DNA of 64,000 nt from Planctomycetota bacterium (GTDB taxonomy: Bacteria; Planctomycetota; UBA1135; GCA-002686595): the NCBI GenBank assembly GCA_012959525.1, contig DUDB01000045.1, positions 34,840-98,839 on the forward strand, written 5' to 3'. Under the pieces are notes generated by a model that saw only the letters and a program-made list of their open reading frames with translations, had not been told where the DNA came from and searched no databases. Below, piece after piece: positions 44,074 to 52,380 of the stretch; positions within the stretch are counted from its first letter, which is position 1; the number at the start of each line of letters is the position of its first letter. The position numbers and the translations under genes were made by a program.

Positions 44074-45528
44074 CTACTGGAAGCGCAGGTCCATCAGGCC
44101 GTACTTGCGCATCTTGTTAAAAAGGGTTGAGCGGTTGATGTCCAGCATGGCGGCAACGTCCTTGCGGTTGCCGCTGCAGATCTCCAAGGCTCGGGTGATG
44201 ATTGCCATTTCGGGGTCTTCCAGGGCTTCTCGTAGGGAGGGGAGTTGGTCCAGCTGGGCCAGCCCGGCGGACAGACTGCCCGGGGAGGGTTGGCCCGGGT
44301 GCCATCCAACGGCTTCGAGGATCTCGTTTCCAAGGTGTTCTGGCAGGAGTTCATCTTCGGTGGCCATTAGAACTCCTCGCTCCAGGGCATTCTCCAGTTG
44401 GCGGATGTTCCCGGGCCAGTCGTGACCGGCAAGAACGGCCAGGCATTCGTCACTGACGCCCCGCACAGATTTCCCGTAATCCTGGGCGAATCGGTCAATA
44501 AAAAGGTCGCACAGGGCCGTCAGATCGCCCATGCGCCGGCGCAGAGGGGGCATCTCGATGCTGACCACGTGGATTCTATAGAACAGATCTTCACGGAAGC
44601 GGCCGGCCTGGATCTCAGTCCCCAGGTCTTGGTTCGTGGCGGTGACCAACCGGACGTCGACGGTCACTTCCGTATTGCCGCCGACCGGGGTGAGTACGCG
44701 CTCCTGGAGCACTCTCAGCAACTTGACCTGTAGATCCAAAGAGGCGCTGTTGATCTCGTCCAGGAAGAGGGTGCCACCATGGGCGGCTTCGATGCGCCCC
44801 TGGCGGTCTTGATGGGCCCCACTGAATGCCCCTTTCAGGTGACCGAACAGTTCGCTCTCCAGGAGGTTGCCGGGCAGGGAGCCGCAGTTGACCGTGACGA
44901 AGGGGCCCCCGGACCGGTCCGAGTTTTCATGCAGAATGCGGGCGAGGAGTGTCTTGCCCGTGCCACTCTCTCCGGAGAGGAGTACGTTGGCGCGTGTCTT
45001 CGCTACCGAGCGAGCGACCTCCAGGGCCGCGGCCGTTGCCTCGTCCCTGGTGTGCATGCTTCCGAAGGAATGGCGGTGTGCTAGGGCCTGCTTGAGCCGT
45101 GCGTTCTCATGGGTCAGCAATGAACTCTCGAGTGCTCGGCCGAGAGCGTGCCTGAGGCTGGTGCTGTCCGGATTGGAACTCAAGTACGCATGGACTCGCT
45201 GGGGGGAGACCTGCGTGGCGTCGCAGCCGAGGAGGTACGCGCCGGACTCGGCCTCGACTCGGGCCAGGATCTCATCGGGCAGGGGGGAGGGACCAATGAC
45301 AATGACGTCCCAGGCCTCTGTGTCCAGGTGACGCAGGCAGTCATCCAGGGCGGGTGCGAGTGTCCCGCACCCCAGGTCCGAAATCTGGCGCGCGGTGGCG
45401 CGGGCCCACTGTGGGTCAGCGTCGAGAACGAGGACCTTGGTACCCGGGTACGGCGCATGGCCATCTTGTCGGGCCGGGTAGGGCCGGGGTCGAAGAGGGA
45501 GGGGGCGGGAGTCGTGAGAACTGGACAT
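44074..45528 (-). CDS. Sigma-54-dependent activator with degenerate receiver domain (PrsR-like)
   Basis: ATG 45528 (MSSSHDSRPL) is the best start; the longer frame upstream is not credible. Residues 31-138 look like a receiver domain (TKVLVLDADPQWARATARQI), but at the phospho-acceptor site the sequence is DVIVIGPSPLP, with Gly79 where Asp is expected. The AAA+ domain is intact: Walker A GESGTGKT 186-193, sigma-54 contact loop GAFSGA 233-238 (consensus GAFTGA), Walker B LFLDEI. A Fis-type helix-turn-helix ends the protein (GNRKDVAAMLDINRSTLFNKM). It should activate sigma-54 promoters but cannot be switched by phosphorylation in the usual way. It is followed 19 bases later by the giant TPR gene. 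Confidence 0.92.
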   Translation of the reverse strand: MSSSHDSRPLPLRPRPYPARQDGHAPYPGTKVLVLDADPQWARATARQISDLGCGTLAPALDDCLRHLDTEAWDVIVIGPSPLPDEILARVEAESGAYLLGCDATQVSPQRVHAYLSSNPDSTSLRHALGRALESSLLTHENARLKQALAHRHSFGSMHTRDEATAAALEVARSVAKTRANVLLSGESGTGKTLLARILHENSDRSGGPFVTVNCGSLPGNLLESELFGHLKGAFSGAHQDRQGRIEAAHGGTLFLDEINSASLDLQVKLLRVLQERVLTPVGGNTEVTVDVRLVTATNQDLGTEIQAGRFREDLFYRIHVVSIEMPPLRRRMGDLTALCDLFIDRFAQDYGKSVRGVSDECLAVLAGHDWPGNIRQLENALERGVLMATEDELLPEHLGNEILEAVGWHPGQPSPGSLSAGLAQLDQLPSLREALEDPEMAIITRALEICSGNRKDVAAMLDINRSTLFNKMRKYGLMDLRFQ

Positions 45529-45547
45529 GTCCAATTGTTTCGACAAT
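45522..45547 (-). promoter_or_regulatory. Two adjacent palindromes over the activator's start codon
   Basis: TGGACATGTCCA is a perfect 12-bp palindrome with the ATG start in its centre, and ATTGT-TTCG-ACAAT sits one base upstream in the mRNA direction. In RNA the pair could form consecutive hairpins hiding the start codon. No purine-rich ribosome site is visible between them. Confidence 0.45.
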
Positions 45548-45616
45548 CGACCCGGGTGTTCTGAAGGGCGGTGGGCCGGGTGTCCCCATACGGGACCCGA
45601 GGGCTCACCGGGGGGC

Positions 45617-47041
45617 CTAGGCGCAGGGCAGACTGAGAACGAAGAGCGCCTGACCCGGTTCGTCGCCCTCCCCATAGAGCAGACTTCCGCCCTGTCCCTC
45701 CAGAATCCGTGAGGCCGCTGCCAGGGCATTGGGACCCAATCCCGGCAACTTGCCGCGCAGTCCATAGGGTTCGAGCACCTCAGGAGCGGGGATCTCTGCG
45801 AGGGGGCCTGTGGGGAAGGATATGCGCAATTCGGCCAGAGGCGGCCCCTCCTCGCCGGCCACTTCAACGGCTGTGGCCCGTACTTCCCCCTCCGAGCCAG
45901 CAGCGCCATTCGCCAGGGCCAGGACCGCGTCCAGTACTAGCACCAGCAGGCCCTTGTCCGAGCGCACCTCCAGGGGGCCTTCGGCTCGGAACAGGAAGCG
46001 CGCGCGCCCCGATCCGGTGTCGGTCATTCCCGACATGGTCTCTTGCAGCAAGGTGTCCAGTCGCAGAACCTCGTCGCCCGGTCCCGGTGGTGCGGCCAGA
46101 TAGCCGAGGGTGCGCGAGAACTGCACCAGTCGTAGGGCGTCGTGACCCAGTCGCTCAATCGGGTCGTTCAGAGCGCCGGAGGTTTCCTCTCCACCGTCAG
46201 CTTCCTGATGTTGCTCGCGCAGGGCGTTCAGAGCAAGATCCAACCGTTGGGCGATGTCGGCCAGATCGGCCACTTGTGAGCGGTACCACCTGGGTGGAAC
46301 GGAGTTGGGGCTGGAGGGGCCGGGCTCCTGGGATTCGGTGGCTTCAGAGTCGCGGGGGCTCGCATCCGCGGGGTAGTTGGCTGCAATGGAAGCTTGAAAG
46401 GCCTCGAGCTCTTCGTGGGTCAAGATCAGCTCCCTCGCATCCGTTGCCTCGGGGGAGTCTTCGGGAGAGGGGGGGAACTCGCCGCCAAGGGGATGCCCCG
46501 CGAGGATGGACTCGATCTTGCCCAGGTCCTCCTCCAGTTTCGTCCGTGAGCCGTGGGAGGATGGCTGATGCGGAATCTCCGCGGGCCGGTTCTCCTTTGT
46601 GCTCTCTGGGACCGCGACTCTTGCCGGGGATGCTGGGGCGCCATCTGCGATGGCGAGGAGCTGTTGAAGCTGTTCCAGGTCCAAGGGCCAGCCACACCAA
46701 CGGGTCTGGGGAAGGGCGAGCAAGGCGCGCGCTGCCTGGCGGTGGTCATCTTCTCCGAACAGCCAGAGTTGCCATTGGGGAAAGCGCGAGAGGAAACGCG
46801 TCACAAGACCCACGTCCGCGTGGGGGATACCATCGGCGTCCAGGAGGAGGCGGCCCTGCAGCGACGGTGCCTCGCGGGTTTCCAGCAGCTCACCGAGGTT
46901 GCCGAGCGTGCGCAAGCGCGCGGCGCAGCCGGTGACCGGGTTGGCGCTCTGAAGGGCAGCGAGGAGAGGCTCCAGCGGGATGGCCCGGGCCGTGGGGCCC
47001 AGGATCAGGGGCCAGGTGGCAGAAGGGGTGGAGCCGGTCAT
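45617..47041 (-). CDS. Degenerate histidine-kinase-like protein (PrsK-like)
   Basis: The 474-residue soluble protein has three parts. Residues 1-130 read like a receiver-like or sensor fold (LLLDADGIPHADVGLVTRFL). A disordered acidic linker covers 135-245. Residues 245-474 resemble a DHp plus GHKL ATPase: helices QVADLADIAQRLDLALNAL, an N-box-like LVLDAVLALANGAAG and a G2-like LPGLGPNALAAASRILEGQGG. The expected H-box histidine is absent, the key N-box Asn is Asp and no DxGxG box is found. ATP binding and autophosphorylation are therefore doubtful. It lies upstream of the dead-receiver activator on the same strand. Confidence 0.7.
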   Translation of the reverse strand: MTGSTPSATWPLILGPTARAIPLEPLLAALQSANPVTGCAARLRTLGNLGELLETREAPSLQGRLLLDADGIPHADVGLVTRFLSRFPQWQLWLFGEDDHRQAARALLALPQTRWCGWPLDLEQLQQLLAIADGAPASPARVAVPESTKENRPAEIPHQPSSHGSRTKLEEDLGKIESILAGHPLGGEFPPSPEDSPEATDARELILTHEELEAFQASIAANYPADASPRDSEATESQEPGPSSPNSVPPRWYRSQVADLADIAQRLDLALNALREQHQEADGGEETSGALNDPIERLGHDALRLVQFSRTLGYLAAPPGPGDEVLRLDTLLQETMSGMTDTGSGRARFLFRAEGPLEVRSDKGLLVLVLDAVLALANGAAGSEGEVRATAVEVAGEEGPPLAELRISFPTGPLAEIPAPEVLEPYGLRGKLPGLGPNALAAASRILEGQGGSLLYGEGDEPGQALFVLSLPCA

Positions 47042-47243
47042 GGACCGATCCTAGCCCGGCAGGGGGGGATCGACCAAGGACCGCGTCGGCAGATTCGCCC
47101 GTGATTCCAAGCGAAAGGCGATGCCTCAGGTCGGGGCTTCAGACCCGGGTCCCCAATACTCGAAAGAATAAGGACCTACACGGGCCTATGGACCCCCAAC
47201 AGGGCCCTAGCCACGCTTCCCATCCCCGCCCAGAATCCCCTCC
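47042..47243. promoter_or_regulatory. Divergent intergenic region (PrsK-like gene / GT2 pair)
   Basis: The 202 bases between the divergent regulatory operon and the GT2-FemAB operon must hold two promoters. A locally A-rich stretch (ACTCGAAAGAATAAGG, about 47159-47174) is the only AT-rich patch. I could not fit a sigma-54 GG-N10-GC or a good sigma-70 pair with confidence. Confidence 0.35.
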
Positions 47244-48260
47244 ATGTGTCCCTTCCCCGCATCTGCTCCCGCCGAGGCCGAGCCCCCCGTGGCCGTGTCG
47301 GTCGTGGTGCCGGTCTACAATGAGGAGCAGAGCCTCGATCTCCTGCATGGGGAGATCGTGGAGGCTTTGGAGGGCGCGGGCGCGGACCGAATTCCGAACT
47401 TCGAGGTAGTCTACGTAGACGATCGCTCGAGCGATCATAGCTACGCGGTGCTTACCCACATTCGCCAGTCTGACCCGCGAGTTCGAGTTGTGCGCCTGGC
47501 GCGCAACTACGGACAGAGCCCTGCCATGGCCGCCGGATTCGAGGTGAGTCGGGGCGCCATCGTAGTGACCCTGGACGGAGATCTGCAGAATGACCCGCGG
47601 GACATCCCCGCCCTGATCGAACGCCTGGAACGGGGCAGCGATCTGGTCGTCGGTTGGCGCAAGAATCGCCAGGATGGGTTCCTCTTGCGGCGCCTGCCCT
47701 CCATCCTGGCCAACAAGCTCATCGTTCTCGTGACGGGGGCCAAGGTCCACGACACGGGCTGCACACTCAAGGCATTCCGTCGTGAGCTTGTCACGAACCT
47801 GCCCATCTACGCCGAGCAGCATCGCTTTCTGCCGGTCTTGGCCCAAGCAAGTGGTGCGCGCCTAGACGAGATGGTCGTCCACCATCGACCGCGACTCTAC
47901 GGACAGAGCAAGTACGGCCTCTCACGCGCCATGCGGGTCTTGCTGGACTTGCTGTCCGTCAAGATGGTCTCCTCTTTCTCGCGATCTCCCTTGCAGTATT
48001 TTGGCCTGTTATCTTTGCCTTTCCTGGCCCTTGCGTTGATCTTCGCGGTGCGGACAGGCATGCAGGTGGGGCAGGTGACCTTCGCCAGCAACTGGGGGCA
48101 GGCGACCCTTCTGATCTACATCCTGACGATCATGGCTGGCGCGTTCTTCTTGATGCTCGGGCTCCTGGCTGAGCTGGTGGTGAAGGTCAGTGACCTGCAC
48201 GGTGGCCGCGTGTTCGCCCCCCTAGAGCGTCACGGTCGGCCGAAGGGAGGCGCGCGCTAA
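47244..48260 (+). CDS. GT2-family membrane glycosyltransferase (polyprenyl-phosphate sugar transferase-like)
   Basis: The GT-A domain (about 17-245) starts VSVVVPVYNEEQSL, with VVYVDDRSSD (Asp59-Asp60) and the metal-binding DGD at 111-113 in TLDGDLQNDP, then GCTLKAFRR. Two membrane spans near 260-320 follow, as in DPM1/ArnC/GtrB-type enzymes, which load a sugar onto a polyprenyl phosphate. All catalytic acids are present. The stop overlaps the start of a second, catalytically altered GT2 gene, and a FemAB-like gene follows. Confidence 0.92.
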   Translation: MCPFPASAPAEAEPPVAVSVVVPVYNEEQSLDLLHGEIVEALEGAGADRIPNFEVVYVDDRSSDHSYAVLTHIRQSDPRVRVVRLARNYGQSPAMAAGFEVSRGAIVVTLDGDLQNDPRDIPALIERLERGSDLVVGWRKNRQDGFLLRRLPSILANKLIVLVTGAKVHDTGCTLKAFRRELVTNLPIYAEQHRFLPVLAQASGARLDEMVVHHRPRLYGQSKYGLSRAMRVLLDLLSVKMVSSFSRSPLQYFGLLSLPFLALALIFAVRTGMQVGQVTFASNWGQATLLIYILTIMAGAFFLMLGLLAELVVKVSDLHGGRVFAPLERHGRPKGGAR

Positions 48261-49237
48261 TGGTTGCTTCACCGCCCGAATTGGTTGGCGAAGAGCCCGA
48301 GGTGACCCTGATCGTGCCGATTCTCAGCGATAAGGCTGAGGTGGGCGCCGTGATAGAGGGGTTGGGAAATGCCATGGAGGCGCTGGGGCGCACGTGGGAG
48401 GCCATTCTCGTCTACAGCGGTGTATCGGGCTCCTGCTGGGAGGAGGGTCTGGCTCTCCAGAGCAGCTCCCAGCAGCAGGTGCGTACGATCCAGTTGCACA
48501 AGTCGTTTGGCGAGGCCGTCTGCCTGTCAAGTGCATTCCATCACGCTCGCGGGCGTTGGATTCTTACCTCCCCCCAGTACATCCAAGTGGATCCGTCCTC
48601 GCTCGCGAATCTCTTCGAACGCGCGGATGATGGTGCTGATTTTGTAACGAGTTGGCGCTCTCCGCGGGTGGACGCGTGGCTGAACCGTCTACAGTCGAGC
48701 GTGTTCAATGCGTTCTTGCGCCGCTTAGTGGGTACGAGATTCCACGACGTGAACTGCACTCTGCGTTTGATGCGCCGTGAGGTGCTTGAGCAGATGACGA
48801 TCTACGGGACCATGTATCGGTACCTGCCGGCCATCGCGCATCACCGCGGTTTCAGGGTGGACGAGGTTCGCGTGCGCCACGTGGCAGAGATAGCGGGTGG
48901 TGTGGGGTGGCACGGCCCGGGAGTGTACCTGCGCCGATCCCTGGACATTTTGGGCGTCGTGTTCCTGACCAAGTTCACCCACAAGCCCTTACGGTTTTTC
49001 GGAGCGCTCGGTGGGCTTGCGATGTTGGGCGGAGGAATTACCGCCATCGTTCAGGTGGCGCTGTGGATCTATTTTGACGACATGCAGGGCCTGTATCAGC
49101 GCCCCCTGTTCTTGCTTGGCGTGTTGGGTTTTGTGCTCGGGGTTCAGATTGTGGGCTTCGGCCTGGTGGGGGAGATCGTGATCTTCACCCAGGCCAGAAA
49201 CGTCCGCGAGTATCGCATCGAGAACATTGACGAATGA
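48260..49237 (+). CDS. GT2 paralogue lacking the catalytic acidic residues
   Basis: The layout matches the upstream GT2: VTLIVPILSDKAEV start, NCTLRLMRREVLEQM block and two C-terminal membrane spans (about 245-305). But the VDD position reads ILVYSGVSG (Ser53), and the metal-binding DGD reads SPQ at 104-106 in ILTSPQYIQVDP. It therefore looks unable to bind metal and nucleotide sugar in the usual way. The frame is otherwise well preserved over 325 residues, so it is maintained rather than decaying. A heteromeric partner or acceptor-binding role for the active GT2 is inference. Confidence 0.85.
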   Translation: MVASPPELVGEEPEVTLIVPILSDKAEVGAVIEGLGNAMEALGRTWEAILVYSGVSGSCWEEGLALQSSSQQQVRTIQLHKSFGEAVCLSSAFHHARGRWILTSPQYIQVDPSSLANLFERADDGADFVTSWRSPRVDAWLNRLQSSVFNAFLRRLVGTRFHDVNCTLRLMRREVLEQMTIYGTMYRYLPAIAHHRGFRVDEVRVRHVAEIAGGVGWHGPGVYLRRSLDILGVVFLTKFTHKPLRFFGALGGLAMLGGGITAIVQVALWIYFDDMQGLYQRPLFLLGVLGFVLGVQIVGFGLVGEIVIFTQARNVREYRIENIDE

Positions 49238-50280
49238 GTCAGCTCCCTCTCAGGGTGCGCGCGGGCACGGCTCTTGACGATGCCGCCCGGGATGCGTTCG
49301 TCCTGGGTCATTCTGCTGGCACTTTCTTTCATCTGGCGGGCTGGCGGCGAGCCGTCGAGCGTGTCATGGGGCACACCGGTCGCGACATCCTGGCCCATCG
49401 CGGGGACGAGTTGGTGGGTGTCCTGCCCCTGATGGCGTGCCGTGGCCTGAAGGGTCGCGTACGTCTGATCTCCATGCCGTACGCCGTCTACGGGGGCGGG
49501 CTGGGGCTGGACTCGGAGGTGGAGGGTGCCCTGGCGGAGCTCGCGCGGGCTCAGGCGGATGAGGAGCGCGTGGGGCACTTGGAGCTTCGTTGCATGGATG
49601 ATCCGGGCCTGGGTTGGCCCAAGTCTGGCCTGCACGCCACGTTCATCAAGGAGCTGCCCAGGGAGCCGAATGCGGTGCTGGCGGGCATGCCCAAGAAGGC
49701 GCGTGCGGAGGCTCGCAAGGCGCGTGAACGGCACGGGCTCGTTCACCGAGTTGGAGAGCACTACCTCGAGCCGTTCGTCCGCTTGTTCCACGCCAACAAG
49801 CACAGCCTCGGATCGCCCTCACTGCCCATCCAATTTTTCCGTGCCATCCTCGAGGAGTGCGCGGGCAGGGTCAGCGTGCACGTCATTGAACACCAGGGCA
49901 ACGTGGTCTCCGCGGTCATGGCATTCCACCACGGCGGCGATTTCCTGGCCTACTATTCCGGGTCGGCTCCGGGTGCAGACCGCGAACTCTCGGCCAGTAA
50001 TTTTATGTATCTCGCCCTCCAGGAGTGGGCTGTGGAGCAGGGCTTCAAGCGCTTCGACTTCGGTCGTAGCCGTAAGGACTCCGGAGCCTTTCAGTTCAAG
50101 GCCCATCAGGGGTTCGAACCCCATGATCTGAACTACAGCTTTCACCTCGTGCGCGATGGTGGGCTGCCTAGCCTGAATCCCTCCAACCCCAAGCTGCACC
50201 TAGTTCAGAGCGCTTGGCGGCACCTGCCCCGGGGGGTAACGCGCCTACTTTCCAGACCACTGTCCCGCTTCTTGCCCTAG
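49234..50280 (+). CDS. FemAB/GNAT-type acyltransferase, XrtA-associated
   Basis: The 348-residue soluble protein has two GNAT-like halves. FFHLAGWRRAVERVMGH, the VLPLMACRG strand, PKKARAEARKARERHGL and FGRSRKDSGAFQFKAHQGFEPHDLNYSF are typical of FemAB-family proteins found in PEP-CTERM/XrtA EPS loci. FemAB relatives transfer an amino acid from aminoacyl-tRNA to a cell-wall or glycan amine. Its ATG overlaps the preceding stop. The substrate here is unknown; a GlcN exposed by the deacetylase would be a possible acceptor. Confidence 0.88.
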   Translation: MSQLPLRVRAGTALDDAARDAFVLGHSAGTFFHLAGWRRAVERVMGHTGRDILAHRGDELVGVLPLMACRGLKGRVRLISMPYAVYGGGLGLDSEVEGALAELARAQADEERVGHLELRCMDDPGLGWPKSGLHATFIKELPREPNAVLAGMPKKARAEARKARERHGLVHRVGEHYLEPFVRLFHANKHSLGSPSLPIQFFRAILEECAGRVSVHVIEHQGNVVSAVMAFHHGGDFLAYYSGSAPGADRELSASNFMYLALQEWAVEQGFKRFDFGRSRKDSGAFQFKAHQGFEPHDLNYSFHLVRDGGLPSLNPSNPKLHLVQSAWRHLPRGVTRLLSRPLSRFLP

Positions 50281-50346
50281 AGATGGGGGCGGCTCCCGAA
50301 CATGCCATTCTGGACTTGAGGGCGGTGTGCAGCTAGGCTCCAGCTT

Positions 50347-51006
50347 ATGCAACTGGACGTTCTGGGCAATCCCGACTACGGCGAACTCTCCATGGACCTA
50401 GAGCCTGGCGAGAAGATCCACGTGGAGAGCGGAGCCATGAGCCGGATGTCCCCGGCTCTGGAGTTGCGCACCCATCTGATGGGCGGGATTTTGGCGGGGC
50501 TAGCGCGCAAGATCTTCGGCGGAGAGTCCTTCTTCATTGGCGAGTACGGCGGTCCGCAGGGCGGCCACTTGAGCCTGTCACCGGGCCTCCCTGGTACGGT
50601 TCTGCATGAGCACCTGGATAATTCGGAACTGGTTCTCACCGCGGGCAGCTTCCTGGCCTGCACCTCAGGGATCGAGTTGAAGACCCGCTTCGGAGGGTTG
50701 CGTGCCCTTTTCAGTGGGGAGGGCGCATTTGTCATGCGCGCCATCGGAACGGGCGAACTGTTCTTTAACGCCTACGGGGCCGTCATCGAAAAGCAGGTGA
50801 ATGGTTCCCTGCGAGTGGACACGGGGCACGTCGTGGCCTGGGAGCCCACCCTGAACTACTCCATCGCTGGGATGGGGGGGCTCAAGAGCACCCTGTTCTC
50901 AGGTGAGGGGCTGACTATGGACTTCCAAGGCACCGGCCGCCTATGGGTACAGACTCGCAACCTACCTGCCACCGCCGGTTGGCTGACCCCATTCCTGCGC
51001 GGCTAG
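50347..51006 (+). CDS. AIM24 / TIGR00266-family protein, copy 1
   Basis: This beta-rich 219-residue soluble protein has the AIM24 pattern: LEPGEKIHVESGAMSRMSP near the start, GLARKIFGGESFFIGEYGG, LSPGLPGTVLHEHLD, and the C-terminal VDTGHVVAWEPTLNYSIAG and LWVQTRNL. The family's biochemical role is unknown. It begins a run of three paralogues separated by three and nine bases. It shares GES-FF and TGHVVAWE signatures with copies 2 and 3 but is clearly diverged. Confidence 0.9.
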   Translation: MQLDVLGNPDYGELSMDLEPGEKIHVESGAMSRMSPALELRTHLMGGILAGLARKIFGGESFFIGEYGGPQGGHLSLSPGLPGTVLHEHLDNSELVLTAGSFLACTSGIELKTRFGGLRALFSGEGAFVMRAIGTGELFFNAYGAVIEKQVNGSLRVDTGHVVAWEPTLNYSIAGMGGLKSTLFSGEGLTMDFQGTGRLWVQTRNLPATAGWLTPFLRG

Positions 51007-51009
51007 AAA

Positions 51010-51696
51010 ATGGATATCACCCTGCAGCCCAACGGTGCCTTTCACTCGGCTCTTGTCCATCTTGAGCCCGGAGATCAATTCAAGTCCGACTCGGGAGCCA
51101 TGTTTCGCGCGTCGAGCAACGTGGACAACGACGTGACCACCATCTCCCGCGGGGGTGGATTGCTGGCCGGACTGAAGCGTCTGGCAGGCGGCGACACGTT
51201 CTTCCTCTCCACCTACCAGACCACCGGTGGTGGTGGCGGCGAGGTCGGGGTGGCGCCCACCCTGCAGGGGCACGTGGCCCAGGTGGATGTGGAGAGCAGC
51301 CAGCCGTGGCTGTGCGCCGGGGGCAGCTTCCTGGGCTGTGATGGCCACCTGGACCTGACGCCGCGCTTCCAGGGAATGAAGGGCATGTTCAGCGGCGAGA
51401 ACCTCTTCTTCATGGAGGTCTCGGGTACCGGTCCCCTGCTGGTGGGGGCCTATGGCAGCATCTCGGAGGTGCCGGTGGATGGCGAGCTCGTGGTGGATAC
51501 CGGGCACGTAGTGGCCTTCGAGTCCAGCCTGTCTTACACACTCACCAAGACCGGCGGGTCCTGGCTCACCTCATTTCTAGCGGGCGAAGGTTTCGTCCTG
51601 CGCTTCAAAGGCCAAGGGCGTTTGCTTGTGCAGTCCCACAACCCCCGCGAATTCGGCGCCATGCTCGGGCGGCGCCTGCCCCCCAGGCAGGGGTAG
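51010..51696 (+). CDS. AIM24 / TIGR00266-family protein, copy 2
   Basis: The 228-residue paralogue shows LEPGDQFKSDSGAMFRASS, the GLKRLAGGDTFFLSTY block, a longer Gly-rich loop (TTGGGGGEVG), GSFLGCDGHLDLTP and VDTGHVVAFESSLSYTLT. It starts three bases after the first copy's stop. It is the most divergent at its N-terminal loop. No catalytic motif is visible, as in the whole family. Confidence 0.9.
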   Translation: MDITLQPNGAFHSALVHLEPGDQFKSDSGAMFRASSNVDNDVTTISRGGGLLAGLKRLAGGDTFFLSTYQTTGGGGGEVGVAPTLQGHVAQVDVESSQPWLCAGGSFLGCDGHLDLTPRFQGMKGMFSGENLFFMEVSGTGPLLVGAYGSISEVPVDGELVVDTGHVVAFESSLSYTLTKTGGSWLTSFLAGEGFVLRFKGQGRLLVQSHNPREFGAMLGRRLPPRQG

Positions 51697-51705
51697 ATCC
51701 TTCCC

Positions 51706-52380
51706 ATGCAATACGCAATTGAACACCGGCCGAGCTACAGCTTGCTGAACCTCTCCATGGACACCGGCGATAAGATCCTGAGCGACTCAGGTGCCATGGC
51801 CTGGATGGCGGGCCCGCTTGAGGTCAAGACTTCGACCCGCGGTGGCGTGCTTCAGGGTTTGAAGCGCAAGCTCTTGGCGGGCGAGAGCTTCTTCCAGAAC
51901 GAGTACATCGCCGCCGGGGACGGATGCGAGTTGGCTCTCGCCCCGGGTTCAGCGGGGGATCTGGTGGAGTACCCCATGACCGGCCAGGAGTTGTACCTGG
52001 AGCGCGGAGCCTTCCTGGCCTCTACGGGGTCCGTTGTCTGCGACAGCAAGTGGGACGGCCTCAAAGGGCTCTTCAATCAGGGCCTGTTCATCCTGAAGTG
52101 CAGCGGAACCGGGACCCTCTTCTTTCACGCCTACGGCGACATCCAGTGCGTCGACGTGGATGGCGAGTACGTCATCGACAACGGCTACGCGGTGGCGTGG
52201 GAGCCCAGCCTTCAATACAGCTTGACCCGGGCTCGCAAGATCCGCTCCTTCCTCTTTGGTGATCAGCTGCTGCTGCGCTTCAGCGGTCGCGGACGCGTGT
52301 GGGTGCAGTCCCGAAGCCCCCAGTCTCTGGCCAATTTCGTGCACCCGTTCCGGCGGGTGAAACGCAATAACAACAGTTAG
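51706..52380 (+). CDS. AIM24 / TIGR00266-family protein, copy 3
   Basis: The 224-residue paralogue has LSMDTGDKILSDSGAMAWMAG, GLKRKLLAGESFFQNEYIA, GAFLASTGSVVCDSKW and IDNGYAVAWEPSLQYSLT. It ends in a basic tail (RRVKRNNNS). Its last four bases overlap the end of the convergent gmhB. Three different copies kept side by side suggest a hetero-oligomer rather than simple gene dosage, which is inference. Confidence 0.9.
   Translation: MQYAIEHRPSYSLLNLSMDTGDKILSDSGAMAWMAGPLEVKTSTRGGVLQGLKRKLLAGESFFQNEYIAAGDGCELALAPGSAGDLVEYPMTGQELYLERGAFLASTGSVVCDSKWDGLKGLFNQGLFILKCSGTGTLFFHAYGDIQCVDVDGEYVIDNGYAVAWEPSLQYSLTRARKIRSFLFGDQLLLRFSGRGRVWVQSRSPQSLANFVHPFRRVKRNNNS

Noticed and set aside
45709..46935. 408-residue open frame on the plus strand
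   Set aside because: It is antisense to the kinase-like gene and very rich in Arg, Gly and Pro. The minus-strand frame has coherent domain structure.
48260..49237. Pseudogene call for the second GT2
   Set aside because: There is no frameshift or stop, membrane spans and family blocks are intact, and only catalytic acids are changed, which suggests a kept non-catalytic protein.
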